The notes beneath the pieces are model-generated. The model was not told where the DNA came from and made no database searches. It saw nothing but the letters and a program-made list of their open reading frames with translations. Positions 21,635-30,576 of a stretch of DNA of 64,000 nt are shown here, piece after piece. This DNA comes from Candidatus Hodarchaeaceae archaeon (GTDB taxonomy: Archaea; Hadarchaeota; Hadarchaeia; Hadarchaeales; Hadarchaeaceae): the NCBI GenBank assembly GCA_030018135.1, contig JASEGJ010000001.1, positions 78,298 to 142,297 of the forward strand. Reading direction: 5' to 3'. The position numbers and the translations under genes were made by a program. Position 1 is the stretch's first letter, and the number at the start of each line of letters is the position of its first letter.

Positions 21635-22171
21635 TTAAGGTTTTGCCACCATGACTTCCGTGGCTTTTATAACGGCCTCGACGCGGTCGCCTGTCTTGAG
21701 CTCTAGCGCTTCGGCGGCCTCCCTAGTTATGTAAGCAGTTAGTACCGCCGGCCTAACCGCAATTTTTACCTTCGCTCCAATCTCGCCCAGCTCGACCGCC
21801 TCGATCACGCCTTTAAGCCGGTTCCTGGCGGACAACTTCATGGAAATACCCTCCCAAAAGGTTTTTTCCCGCACGATCTCCTCGAGCGCTTCGTCAATCA
21901 GCCTATAATCCTTCACCAACGCCTGTCCCTGCCCAGTCAAACGCATGCCCCCACCGCGCTTGCCTCCGCGAACCGCTTCCACGACCTTGAGGCCCAGCTT
22001 TTGTTCCAGCTTGCGGATGACGCCCCACGCGTGGCGGTATGACATCCCCAGCCTGTGGGCTGCGCGGTTCAGCGATTTCTCCTCCTCGATGGCGAGCAGG
22101 AGTTCCGCCCTCCCCCCGCCAATAATCGGCTCCTCCCCGCTTTGAATCCAAAGCTTTACCTTTGGCTTCAG
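21635..22171 (-). CDS. ModE-like transcriptional regulator with C-terminal Mop/TOBE domain
   Basis: A protein of about 178 residues: N-terminal winged helix (AELLLAIEEEKSLNRAAHRL then GMSYRHAWGVIRKLEQKLG) followed by a molbindin-type TOBE domain (LSARNRLKGVIEAVELGEIG... TAYITREAAEALELKTGD). ModE proteins bind molybdate or tungstate and repress transport genes. No ATG, GTG or TTG is available before the internal ATG at 22045, which would cut through the DNA-binding domain. CTG at 22171, four bases after GGAG, is the best candidate start. It lies 17 bases after the transporter ATPase stop, so it is probably the last gene of the transporter operon and acts on the operator at 24525-24552. Confidence 0.78.
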   Translation of the reverse strand: MKPKVKLWIQSGEEPIIGGGRAELLLAIEEEKSLNRAAHRLGMSYRHAWGVIRKLEQKLGLKVVEAVRGGKRGGGMRLTGQGQALVKDYRLIDEALEEIVREKTFWEGISMKLSARNRLKGVIEAVELGEIGAKVKIAVRPAVLTAYITREAAEALELKTGDRVEAVIKATEVMVAKP

Positions 22172-22188
22172 CCTGCTCCTGTCGTCCC

Positions 22189-22908
22189 TCAGAGGAACCC
22201 CCCTTCCATCATCCTTTTAATCCTCGCGTCCTCGGGCCGCTTGAGGACCTCCTCCACGGTGCCCTTTGCAATTAAATTGCCATCGAGCAGGTACGCGACA
22301 CGGTCTGATAACCTTCCCGCTTGAAATAAGTTATTTGTCGCAAGGACCACAGCGGATTCCCCCCTTATTTTTTTGATCACCTCTTCTATCGCCGCAACGC
22401 TTGCTGGGTCGAGGTTGGCGGTGGGCTCGTCGAGCAGCAAAAGCTCCGGCTCGAGCGTGAGCGCTCGCGCGAGGGCTACGCGCTGTTGCTCGCCCCCCGA
22501 AAGCTTCTTTGCCGGCCTTTCCGCGTGACCCCCCATACCGACAAGGTCTAGCGCCCATCCAACCCTCCGCCTCCTCTCGCCATCCGGTCGCCCCTGAAGC
22601 TCAAGCCCATAAGCCACATTTTTATAAACAGTTGTGTCGAAGAGGGCCGTCCTCTGGAAAACCATCGTGACCTTCCCTCTCAAAACGCCGGCATTGACAT
22701 CGCCGATCTTCATCCCTTTGTAAAATATCTCCCCGCTCGTCGGTTTGTCGAGAAAGGCCATCAGTCTAAGCAGGGTCGTCTTCCCGGAGCCGTTTGGCCC
22801 GACGATTGTCAGCGCTTCTCCCTCGCGGACATCTAAGTCTACCCCCTTGAGTGCAGATATTCCATCGTACTTCTTGACGACGCCCCTGAGTTCTTCCAAG
22901 GTTGCCAT
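22189..22908 (-). CDS. tupC: tungstate/molybdate ABC transporter ATP-binding protein
   Basis: A 239-residue ABC ATPase: Walker A GPNGSGKTT near residue 35, signature LSGGEQQRVALARAL near residue 140, Walker B LLLLDEPTANLD. It energises anion uptake with the permease and binding protein immediately upstream; the permease stop and this start are adjacent. Assignment to tungstate rather than molybdate or sulfate rests on the TupA-like binding protein and on the ModE-like regulator. Confidence 0.85.
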   Translation of the reverse strand: MATLEELRGVVKKYDGISALKGVDLDVREGEALTIVGPNGSGKTTLLRLMAFLDKPTSGEIFYKGMKIGDVNAGVLRGKVTMVFQRTALFDTTVYKNVAYGLELQGRPDGERRRRVGWALDLVGMGGHAERPAKKLSGGEQQRVALARALTLEPELLLLDEPTANLDPASVAAIEEVIKKIRGESAVVLATNNLFQAGRLSDRVAYLLDGNLIAKGTVEEVLKRPEDARIKRMMEGGFL

Positions 22909-23547
22909 TTAGTCCCTCCGTAACATATTGACCGCCAGGGTGAGGGCGAAAACTATCGCCATCAAAACGACGGCCAGCCCGATGCATAGCAATATCTCAC
23001 CCCTCGCCGTTTCTAGGGCGATCGTCGTGGTCATGACGCGCGTGTAGCCGTATATGTTCCCACCCACCATCATCGCCACACCCAGTTCGGAAATTGCTCG
23101 ATTGAATGCGGCGACTACCGCCAGTGTGGCGCCTTTCTTCGCCTCCCTTAAAACTGCGAGGGAGGTTTGCCTCTCGGAGGCACCGAGCGTCCGCGCCAAG
23201 TCCTTGATCTCCGGGTCTACGCCCTCCAACGCGCTCGCCATGAAGCTCACGATAATCGGTGTTATCAGGATCGCCTGCCCGATAATCATCGCCGCTGGAG
23301 TGTACAAAAGGCCCAAGGGGCCGAGCGGGCCTTTCCTCGCAAATAACATGAATAGGATGAGGCCAAGCGCCACCGTCGGGATGCCCAAAAGGGCGTTAAA
23401 CATCGCCCTCAGTACGCGCCTACCCACGAAGTCCCGCAGGCCGATGACCGCGGCCAACGGCAGCCCCCAGAGTACCGCCAACAAAGTCGCAGTGCCTGAA
23501 ATCCAGAGCGATCGAAGGACGATGTCGAGCAACATCCCCTCACCCAT
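22909..23547 (-). CDS. tupB: tungstate/molybdate ABC transporter permease
   Basis: A 212-residue permease with about five hydrophobic segments and the cytoplasmic EAA-like loop ARTLGASERQTSLAVLREAKKG (about residues 125-146) that contacts the ATPase. ATG at 23547 is chosen: it overlaps the stop of tupA (ATGGGTGA) and has GGAG five bases before it. The short, single-permease architecture is typical of TupB. Confidence 0.87.
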   Translation of the reverse strand: MGEGMLLDIVLRSLWISGTATLLAVLWGLPLAAVIGLRDFVGRRVLRAMFNALLGIPTVALGLILFMLFARKGPLGPLGLLYTPAAMIIGQAILITPIIVSFMASALEGVDPEIKDLARTLGASERQTSLAVLREAKKGATLAVVAAFNRAISELGVAMMVGGNIYGYTRVMTTTIALETARGEILLCIGLAVVLMAIVFALTLAVNMLRRD

Positions 23548-24508
23548 AAAGCTCCTCGTGCCCACCCCTGTAGATCGGTGGACATTCGGTATTTTCAAAA
23601 AACGCGTACTCCCTGATCCAGCCAGCGATCTGCGCGTCCGCGTTCTCCTTGAGCAATTTCACGGCAGGGTAAAACAACGGTTGTCCGTATTCGTCCTTCC
23701 CGTAATCGCCGATCATCGCCTGGCCTTCGGCAGACACCAGAAATTTTATAAATGCGATCGCGCCCTCAAAATTCAGTTCGGGGTAAGTTTTTTGGCTGAC
23801 CGCCATGACGCTGTAGACATTTAACAGTTCCTTCCCTTGTCCGACGAGGACACGGAGATCGATCAATCCTCGGTTTGTGTACTGGAGATAAGTGCCAACG
23901 TCAGCTAAGGTGTATGCCCTCTTCTCGCTCGCCATCCGGAGCGCCGCACCCATACCCACACCAAGTTCGATATGCCAAGGTTCCCGGCGCAACCGGGATA
24001 CATCGAATCCGGCCGCGGTCCAGAGATCCTTTTCCTTTATGTGGGTGCCGGAGTTGTCGCCGCGGGAGATCCAAGTTGTTAAACCAGCTCTCCCGGCCTC
24101 GGCTATTTTTCTAAGCGCCTCGATCGGCGGCAAGTCCTTAATGCCAACCGGATCTTCAAGGGGACCAGTTATTGCGAAGAAATTGTAAGCTATTATTTTT
24201 CGAACCATGCCCAAGTTATCCTCCATGAACTGAAATTCCGCAGATGGCGCGTGTACCAGCAAAACATCGGCCTCCCCCATCTTGGCTTGATAGATCGCCT
24301 GCCCCGTGCCGACTGGGATTAAAAGGATCTTTGTGTTATACTCCTCTTCGTAATATTTTCCGATGAAATCCAGAAGGCCGGTGTCATACAAGCTTGTTGT
24401 AGTTGCAACTTTTAGCTTCGGTTTTCCCCTCTGCCATAGTTCAACGTACCCGACCGCTGCGATGCTGCATAAAACCAACGCTATTGAAACAAAGGTAATC
24501 TTCTTCAT
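23540..24508 (-). CDS. tupA: tungstate-binding ABC transporter substrate-binding protein
   Basis: A 322-residue periplasmic-type binding protein with an N-terminal signal/anchor (KKITFVSIALVLCSIAAVGYV). The motif VATTTSLYDTGLLD near residue 35 is the oxyanion-binding TTTS signature of TupA, and the middle has STWISRGDNSGTH-like residues (WISRGDNSGTHIKEKDLW). It binds tungstate or molybdate outside the membrane. The transcript probably starts 2-6 bases before the ATG, as judged from the TATA box at 24535-24542, so it is nearly leaderless. Confidence 0.87.
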   Translation of the reverse strand: MKKITFVSIALVLCSIAAVGYVELWQRGKPKLKVATTTSLYDTGLLDFIGKYYEEEYNTKILLIPVGTGQAIYQAKMGEADVLLVHAPSAEFQFMEDNLGMVRKIIAYNFFAITGPLEDPVGIKDLPPIEALRKIAEAGRAGLTTWISRGDNSGTHIKEKDLWTAAGFDVSRLRREPWHIELGVGMGAALRMASEKRAYTLADVGTYLQYTNRGLIDLRVLVGQGKELLNVYSVMAVSQKTYPELNFEGAIAFIKFLVSAEGQAMIGDYGKDEYGQPLFYPAVKLLKENADAQIAGWIREYAFFENTECPPIYRGGHEELYG

Positions 24509-24524
24509 GTTCCCCGATATTTAA

Positions 24525-24552
24525 ATCGTTATGTCTTTATAAGCATAACGAT
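24525..24552. promoter_or_regulatory. ModE-type operator flanking the TATA box of the tup operon
   Basis: ATCGTTATG (24525-24533) and its exact inverse CATAACGAT (24544-24552) are separated by 10 bp. The half-sites match the well-known ModE half-site CGTTAT/ATAACG. The spacer, read on the minus strand, is CTTATAAAGA, which is itself a good TATA box placed about 25 bases before the tupA start. Binding by the ModE-like protein at 21635-22171 would therefore block TBP. The match is seen directly; repression is inferred. Confidence 0.75.
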
Positions 24553-24577
24553 AAACCAGCGCAAATATCCAGATCCC

Positions 24578-25417
24578 CTAAGTCCCGATTCGAACCTTTT
24601 CGGTTAGATTGCGCAGCATCCTAACCGCGGATAGGGCCGCGAGGTAGCTTGTCCTCGGGTTATCCGGCGAGGGTACGTTTCGCGCCTCCGTGACGAACTC
24701 TCCCGCTGTGCCCCGAACCCTGACCTCGTGCACGTTGAGCCTTAGCGATGGATCTGCGACTATCCTCACCTTGGTCTTGTCGAATCCGATCCCCGCCAAG
24801 CTCAAGGTCGCCGCGACGTTGACGCTCTCTGGAAATGCCTTGACCGCCTCTCGCGCTGGCCCCTCGAAGACGACCAGCGGCTCCCGTAGGTTGGTCAGAT
24901 CCAAGCCGCGCTCCCGCACGTACGGGCTATAAGTCAAGACGGAGGGAGGTTTTCGCGTCGTCAAAATTGCCTCGTTGATGCCCTCGAGCTGTGCCGCCTT
25001 AACGCCGTCTATGCCCAAGATCGCCCCAGAGGGTACGTGGACCGAGCGCCCAGTTCGTTCGGTGACTTCCCGAACGCCCCTGAGCAGTTCTTCATCCCCA
25101 AATGCGCCAACACTCATCACCATAAGGTCCTTGCCCGACCTTATGACATCGAGCGCATACTGGGCAACCGCCCCCTGCGAGGCCGCCTCGATGACCAGAT
25201 CGACGGACCCATCGGCACATATCTCGGCTAGGCCCTTTGCTATTCTCGGCCTCGAGCGCAACTTTTCGGAAAGTGCCTTAGATTTCTCAGGCTTCAGGTC
25301 GTACAGCCAAGCTAGTTCCACCTCGCCAGCCCTGCCACTGTCGATGGCCCTTGCCAGTACCGTGCCTATCGCGCCGCAACCGATAAGCGCAGCCCTCAAG
25401 CTTAACGCCCAAACCAT
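24578..25417 (-). CDS. nadX: L-aspartate dehydrogenase
   Basis: A 279-residue protein with an N-terminal Rossmann fold (RAALIGCGAIGTVLARA) and the family blocks VIEAASQGAVAQYALDVI, VMSVGAF and VHVPSGAILGIDGVKAA. It oxidises L-aspartate to iminoaspartate, the substrate of quinolinate synthase, and does the job of NadB without oxygen. It is on the same strand as nadA and nadC but separated from them by the tungstate operon. Confidence 0.9.
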   Translation of the reverse strand: MVWALSLRAALIGCGAIGTVLARAIDSGRAGEVELAWLYDLKPEKSKALSEKLRSRPRIAKGLAEICADGSVDLVIEAASQGAVAQYALDVIRSGKDLMVMSVGAFGDEELLRGVREVTERTGRSVHVPSGAILGIDGVKAAQLEGINEAILTTRKPPSVLTYSPYVRERGLDLTNLREPLVVFEGPAREAVKAFPESVNVAATLSLAGIGFDKTKVRIVADPSLRLNVHEVRVRGTAGEFVTEARNVPSPDNPRTSYLAALSAVRMLRNLTEKVRIGT

Positions 25418-25472
25418 TTTATGAAGCCTAAAAGTTAAGTTAACTTTTCCCTTGTGGTAGCTTTCGGATTCG

Positions 25473-26947
25473 TTACTCAGATGGATTCTCGCCCTGCTCC
25501 ATCAACTGTATGTATGGCTTCAACTTCCTCTCCATCAGCCTGATTATAAAGCCCTTTATCAGAAATCCCTGCAGGGGGTTCTTTCTGAAGTGGTCGCGCG
25601 CGAGCTCGGTGACCCACCTGAAATCGTGCTTCATGCACGCCGCGAGCAACATCCAGTGCTCCGGCAGCATGTCCTTCGCCCTAAAAAATCTCTCCCCTTG
25701 CATGGTCCCTATGGGGACAAAAAACAGCGGGACGATCAGGGATTTATATTCCCTGAGGCTTTCCACTAGCTCTATGGTTTCGACTACATCACTTGCTGTT
25801 TCGTCGGGAAACCCCATGATGAGCGTTGAACACGGGACCCAGTGGTTCTCCCTTAGCAATTTATGGGCTTCCAGCACGAGTTCCGGCCATTCCTGAGGCC
25901 TGAAGGGCGCCGCCTTGCCCCGCATGTATTTTTCCGCAATCCTCCGGGATCCCGTCTCTATCCCAACCTGCCCCGAGACCCAAGGTTTCTGCTTCGAGCC
26001 GAGATTCAGCAGCTCGGAGAGGTCCCTTATTAGGTTCGGTTTTGCCATCGCGGAGGCAAAGGCGAAGTGGGAAAAGCTAACATCCTTCTCCAGCCTTGAG
26101 ACTCCCGCGAACAATTTTCAGCACCTTCCTTTCATCGGGGATCGCACCCCTAGCCCCATACCTCAGAACATCCTCGGCATGCAGCAATACGCCGAGTCCA
26201 GCAGCGACGTTTACTTTTACTTCTTCCAATATCCTCTCGATCGGCCTACACCTGAAGTTCAATAGCGTCGGGTTGCAGAATTTACAGCCCCTCCCGCAAC
26301 CCCTAGCGATCTCGACGAGGCCGTTGATCGTCGGATTCCTTATTGATGGGATTTGGTCCAGGGGAACGACTTCCCCTTGGACGATCCTCGGAAGCTCGTC
26401 GCCGTTTAATGCTTTTTCGAAAACCTTAACCGCGGTTATCTCGCCCTCCCCCACGACGACGCAATCGATGTCAAATTTCGCGATTATCCTCTCGTCTGCC
26501 AGTTGCCAAGCTCCGGGTCCTCCCACAATGACCTTTAATTTATTTTTTCTGATCACCGGATCCGTAATCAACTTCCTGAAATAAATCGCGGAGTATGTCT
26601 CCCTCCCCGTTAAATCGGCGAAAGTGGTGGATGCGGGGCCTAGCCCGAGAGGGTCATTCGTCGTAATGCCAATGGCCTTCGTTTTCCCGTTTATGACTTT
26701 ATCAAGGTGCTCGGGATGCGCGACGGCAACGTCAAAGTCCTTCTCCAATAAGGCTGCCTCTATCTTTCTGGTCCCGGTCGGTGCGCAGGTCGCCTCCCCA
26801 TTTTTTTTGAGGAATTGGCGGGCTGAATATGAGCTTGTAAACCCACCCGGGCACGATTTTTGGGGAACAAGCGGCGAAGCCCAAGAACTCGCTCCCGCCA
26901 TAATCAGACAGGAGAGCGCGATCTGCGGTTAAAACTATCTCGGTCAC
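25473..26947 (-). pseudogene. B12-binding-type radical SAM protein, broken by two frameshifts
   Basis: Three consecutive reading frames together encode one protein of about 490 residues. It starts at GTG 26947 (VTEIVLTADRALLSDYGG), continues with a Rossmann-like region (DPLGLGPASTTF) and a radical SAM cluster ARGCGRGCKFC (CX3CX2C), and ends with GIETGSRRIAEKYM and LIMGFPDET. The frame changes in the A8 run at 26801-26808 and again in the A4 run at 26115-26118; removing one base from each restores the frame. The substrate is unknown. Either this is a decaying gene or the two runs are sequencing errors; see the finding on lesions. Confidence 0.75.
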
Positions 26948-27021
26948 GGTCCCGCCTCTCAAATTTATATGCAAAAAAATTTACATAAGGGCCCACAGGA
27001 AGGGGCATCCTAGAGTTACTC

Positions 27022-27273
27022 ATGAGGACAAGGGAAAAACTTTCGGTTAGCGAAATAACCGCGTGCATCAATAGGTCAGAGAGAGCCGTCAGAGCCCACC
27101 TAAAAAGTCTTTTCAACTTGGGCCTCGTGTGCAGGGAGGGCAGCGCCACTAAGCACGGAAAGATCGCCCATCGATACTTTGTGCCCAAAACCAAGGACAT
27201 GATAAAATCTGCGAGGAAGGAGATGCTCAAGCGCCTGCGCAACTTGGAAAAATTGGTGAGGGGCGCGAAGTGA
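27022..27273 (+). CDS. winged helix-turn-helix transcriptional regulator
   Basis: An 83-residue protein with an HTH (KLSVSEITACINRSERAVRAHLKSL) and a basic C-terminal helix (KSARKEMLKRLRNLEKLV). The upstream codons in frame (GILELL) continue the first helix of a typical HTH, so the real start may be a non-ATG codon a little upstream. A TATA-like sequence TTTATATG lies near 26962. It is 18 bases ahead of the RND exporter gene and probably regulates it, which would be the usual arrangement. Confidence 0.7.
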   Translation: MRTREKLSVSEITACINRSERAVRAHLKSLFNLGLVCREGSATKHGKIAHRYFVPKTKDMIKSARKEMLKRLRNLEKLVRGAK

Positions 27274-27291
27274 GATCAAGAGCGATCAGCT

Positions 27292-29579
27292 ATGAACCCC
27301 ATAGACAAAATTGCTAAACTTTGCGAAAGGAGGCCCCATCTCGTCATCGCTACCGTGGCAATTGTCACTTTGCTCCTCCTTCCGGGAATCCCAAAAATTA
27401 CCACCGAAACTAAAATGGAAACGTTCATACCCAAAGACTATCCATCGATAATGGCCCTTTCCGATGTGGAGAAAACATTTGGCGGGATGCGATACGAATC
27501 CATCTTGGTTGAGACAAAAAATGGCAAGGTAACAGATGCCGGTGCCATAAAATCGCTACTTGGCCTGCAACGAAAAATCCTTGTAGAACCCGCTTTGAAA
27601 GGGTATGCTGTCGAAGTCGAAAGCTATCTAAATTATCTTTTCCCATATATCATGGAAGATAACCAGCTACTGCCCGATGATGAACTTGAGCTGGCCGTGC
27701 AATCCTTTCTTTCCGGGCCGAGCGGCGCAAGTGTGGTCGGTCGATGGATAACCCCAGATCAAAAAATCTGCTTAATGAATGTAAACGTGGGGGCACACCT
27801 AAAATCGCGCGAAGCTGTGGAGAAAACTCAGTATTTTGAGAACTTGGTCAAAAGCTACGCGGCTGAGCATGGGATTTTTGATGCATCTATTACGGGCGGG
27901 TACTCGACCTCCAGAGATATGCAAAAAATTATCGAAGAGGACAACCGAGTCTTGTTGCCCGCTGCTGTGGCAATGATCATCGCAATTTTGGCGTTAGCAT
28001 TTCGTCGCGTTACCGATGTCGTTTTACCGTTTGTAGTCATTGCCCTAGCGGCGATATGAGTCCTCGGTATGATGGGCCATTTAGGCATCGTATTCACGAC
28101 CGTAGCCGTCGCGGTCCTCCCCCTCTTAATGGGGATAAGCATTGCCTACACTATACACATCATCAGCCGCTACAACGAGGAGAGGTCGAATGGTAAAAAT
28201 GCGGGCGAGGCCGCCGTATCGAGCATAAAGAACATGGGCACTGCCGTATTCCTAACGGCTGCGACGACCGCCATAGGCTTTGCCTCCTGGCTTATCTCGG
28301 ACCTGCCGCCGCTCCGCGATTTCGGCCTGCTCTGCATGTTGGGTATAATGTTCAGCTTTGCCCTCACCGTAACGCTACTGCCGGCGTTTTTGGTCATTCG
28401 AGACGGGAAAAAAGGGACCAAGAAAACCAAGGGGACGCAAAGGCTGGGCAGGTCGGCGCTGGACAGGGGATTAGTGAGGATCGCGACAATGACCAAACTT
28501 CACCCCAAGGGGGTTGTCGCAGTAGCTGGCGCGCTCACGGCAGTTGCGCTGGTCCTGACAACTCAAACTACTACTGCCATCTCATTTGAGGAACTCCTGC
28601 CAAGCGGGGTCGAATCAATCAGGACCAGCGATGAAATCAGGCAAAATTTCGGCGGTCAGGATCTCATCATGGTTCTGGTCAGGGGCGACGCGACCGATCC
28701 CAAAGTCCTCGAGACGATGGTATGGCTGGAACAGCATGTTCGCTTGGATAACAGAAATGTTAAAGGCGAGAGGGTTTACATAACGCGCGCGTACAGCGTT
28801 GCCGACATGGTGTTGATGGCCAGCGCAGGCGCCATACCGCGGACCTCGCAGGAGGTGGCAGCGATCCTTGAAAACCTCAGGCACCAAACACCCCACGTCG
28901 ACAGGCTCGTGACCTCCGATAATAACAAAACCATCGCGCTGTTCCACTGCGACGCCCGAAGCGATGCGGAGCTTAAGCTCACCGCCGACATCGTCAGAGA
29001 TTGGATCGGCCAGTTGCCTGATAACAGAGCCGAATTCGTGGCCACCGGGACGCCAGTCGTGGCCGCGGATCTGCTCTCGAAAATACCGCAGGATGCCCTT
29101 AACACCACTATGATGGCGCTCGCCCTATGCGCGGTGGTGCTGTGCATCGTGTTTAAGAGCATTGGAATGGGCTTAATTGCCATGGTGCCGATGGGTTTGG
29201 CACTGACGTGGCAGTTCGGCACATTTTACCTGCTCGATGTCCCCCTTAACGTGATCACGGTGCTGATCTCCGCTCTCCTCGTAGGCATCGGCATAGACTT
29301 CTCAATCCATACTACCCACCGCTATCTGGAGGGGGTGAGAGATCGCCAGCTTAAACCGGAGGGGGCTGTGCACGCTACCGTGCTCCACGTTGGCAGGGCG
29401 CTCCTAGCAGCTGCTGCGACCACCTGCGGTGCCTTCGGTTTGCTTGCGCTCTCGAGGGTGCCAATAATGAGACCTTCGGCAGCATGACAGCGCTCGCGAT
29501 ACTCTACTGCATGCTCGCGGCGCTGCTGGTTTTGCCCTCGCTACTTGTCGCCTATGCGGGACGGAGGATGGTTAACTAA
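27292..29579 (+). pseudogene. RND-superfamily exporter (MMPL/SSD type), interrupted by a stop codon and a frameshift
   Basis: The frame encodes an archaeal RND transporter of about 760 residues: first membrane helix near the N terminus, a large external loop (METFIPKDYPSIMALSDVEKTF), a bundle of membrane helices (AVAVLPLLMGISIAYTIHI), a second external loop and a second bundle (VLISALLVGIGIDFSIHTTHR). An in-frame TGA at 28057-28059 lies in a membrane helix (ALAAI, stop, VLGMMGHLG) where TGG would fit. A missing base near 29469 shifts the last 36 codons; the intended end (SMTALAILYCMLAALLVLPS) reads on to TAA at 29577-29579. The substrate is not predictable. It may be decayed or mis-sequenced. 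Confidence 0.75.
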
Positions 29580-29918
29580 TAGAATGGAAGCAAAGTAATC
29601 GGCGATGCTATTAAGAAGATCAAGAGTGCTCCCATAACTACCATGGCCACTCGTATGGACTTTTCTATATTCTTGTTCACTATCCCGCCACATATCAACA
29701 TGCCAACGAGAAATACTGTGCCCAGATCGCTAAATACCGTGGACGCCTTCCAAGCTGTTTCCCCTGCCCCCAAATAGAGAAATCAACCTGCCTATCCATA
29801 GCAAAAATATGCCAAATACTGCGCCTACAGCAATGGCTGTTTCAGAGAACGTCGTTGCAACCATCATTGAAATTAGCGAGGGCGCCTGTTGCACCTTCGG
29901 CTCACGTCTTCTTTCCAC
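29576..29918 (-). pseudogene. small membrane protein, frameshifted
   Basis: Two overlapping frames together give a protein of about 113 residues with three hydrophobic helices: SETAIAVGAVFGIFLLWIGR, VFLVGMLICGGIVN and AMVVMGALLIFLIASPITLL. They join if one base is removed from the C5 run at 29767-29771. It is convergent with the RND gene and overlaps its stop by four bases. I do not recognise the family. Confidence 0.5.
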
Positions 29919-30031
29919 ATTTTCAACCCCAAGACTTGATACTTAAACAGTAAAAAGATGGGTATAAATCCTTTGGAGCTTCGGACAAGTGCCCTACGCC
30001 TTATCCTTTCGCGAGTTTTCCTGATTTTTAC

Positions 30032-30154
30032 TGGTGGGGTCGCTGGGATTCGAACCCAGGTCCCTGGCTTTTTTGCCCGACCTTGTCCCATTTGGCAGAC
30101 CATTGAGAACTTGATCTTAAGCCAGAAGGATAGGCCAAGCTACCCCACGACCCC
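30032..30154 (-). tRNA. tRNA-Pro (anticodon TGG after splicing) with two nested introns; CCA encoded
   Basis: Acceptor GGGGTCG/CGACCCC, discriminator A and the D arm GGGTAGCTTGGCCTATCC match archaeal tRNA-Pro. Intron 1 (30118-30091, 28 nt) lies between positions 33 and 34: helix TGGC:GCCA, bulges TTA and AAT, inner stem AGATCA:TGGTCT. Its removal creates the loop sequence TTTGGG. Intron 2 (30086-30070, 17 nt) lies at 37/38: helix TTTG:CAAA, bulges GGA and AAA. The 5' strand of that helix, TTTG, does not exist until the first intron has been removed and exons joined. The final loop is TTTGGGA and the mature tRNA is 75 nt. Read unspliced, the gene looks like an odd tRNA-Leu. Confidence 0.9.
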
Positions 30155-30185
30155 AAAAAAACAGGTGATAAAAAGGATAAAAATT

Positions 30186-30500
30186 CTATGGGGGCCTTGA
30201 AATCCTCGCCAAGGGGCCACGCTTGTCGGCGCGCTTGAAGCCATAGCGTTCGTACCGAGCGACTCGTCCCTCGAAAACTTCCGCGACGACCTCGAAGCCC
30301 TTGAAATCGACCAAGATTCGTTCGAGGAGGGCGCTTCCTATCCCCCTGCCCCTCTCGCCGTTGCTCACGTTGATGCTGCGCAGTAGCGCGGTCCCGTTAG
30401 GCCGAAGCGCTACGGTGGCACCAGCTATCACTTTGCTACCGTACTCGTCCCATAGGATGTATTGACACATGCCCCCAGAGTCCATGCGCTCAATTCGCAT
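30186..30500 (-). CDS. GNAT-family N-acetyltransferase
   Basis: A 104-residue compact GNAT domain. The acetyl-CoA pyrophosphate-binding motif is RGRGIGSALLERIL near residues 50-63, preceded by the beta-strand LLRSINVSNGE and followed by GFEVVAEVFEGRVARYERYGF, the usual beta5/alpha4 end. The protein is shorter than most GNAT enzymes but has the core. The substrate is unknown. Confidence 0.75.
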   Translation of the reverse strand: MRIERMDSGGMCQYILWDEYGSKVIAGATVALRPNGTALLRSINVSNGERGRGIGSALLERILVDFKGFEVVAEVFEGRVARYERYGFKRADKRGPLARISRPP

Positions 30501-30576
30501 TTGGGTTCCCCATTCTAATTGCGAGGCGTCCTATAAACTTTTAGCCGCCAAGCAATGAACTGCCCTGAGGAATTGC

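Noticed and set aside
28057-28059. selenocysteine at the TGA of the RND exporter
   Set aside because: RND transporters are not selenoproteins and no SECIS-like element was seen; a nonsense mutation or error is simpler.
30032-30154. tRNA-Leu (TAA) reading of the locus
   Set aside because: The unspliced loop begins CTTAAG, but there is no long variable arm and the D arm and acceptor are those of archaeal tRNA-Pro; the spliced loop is TTTGGGA.
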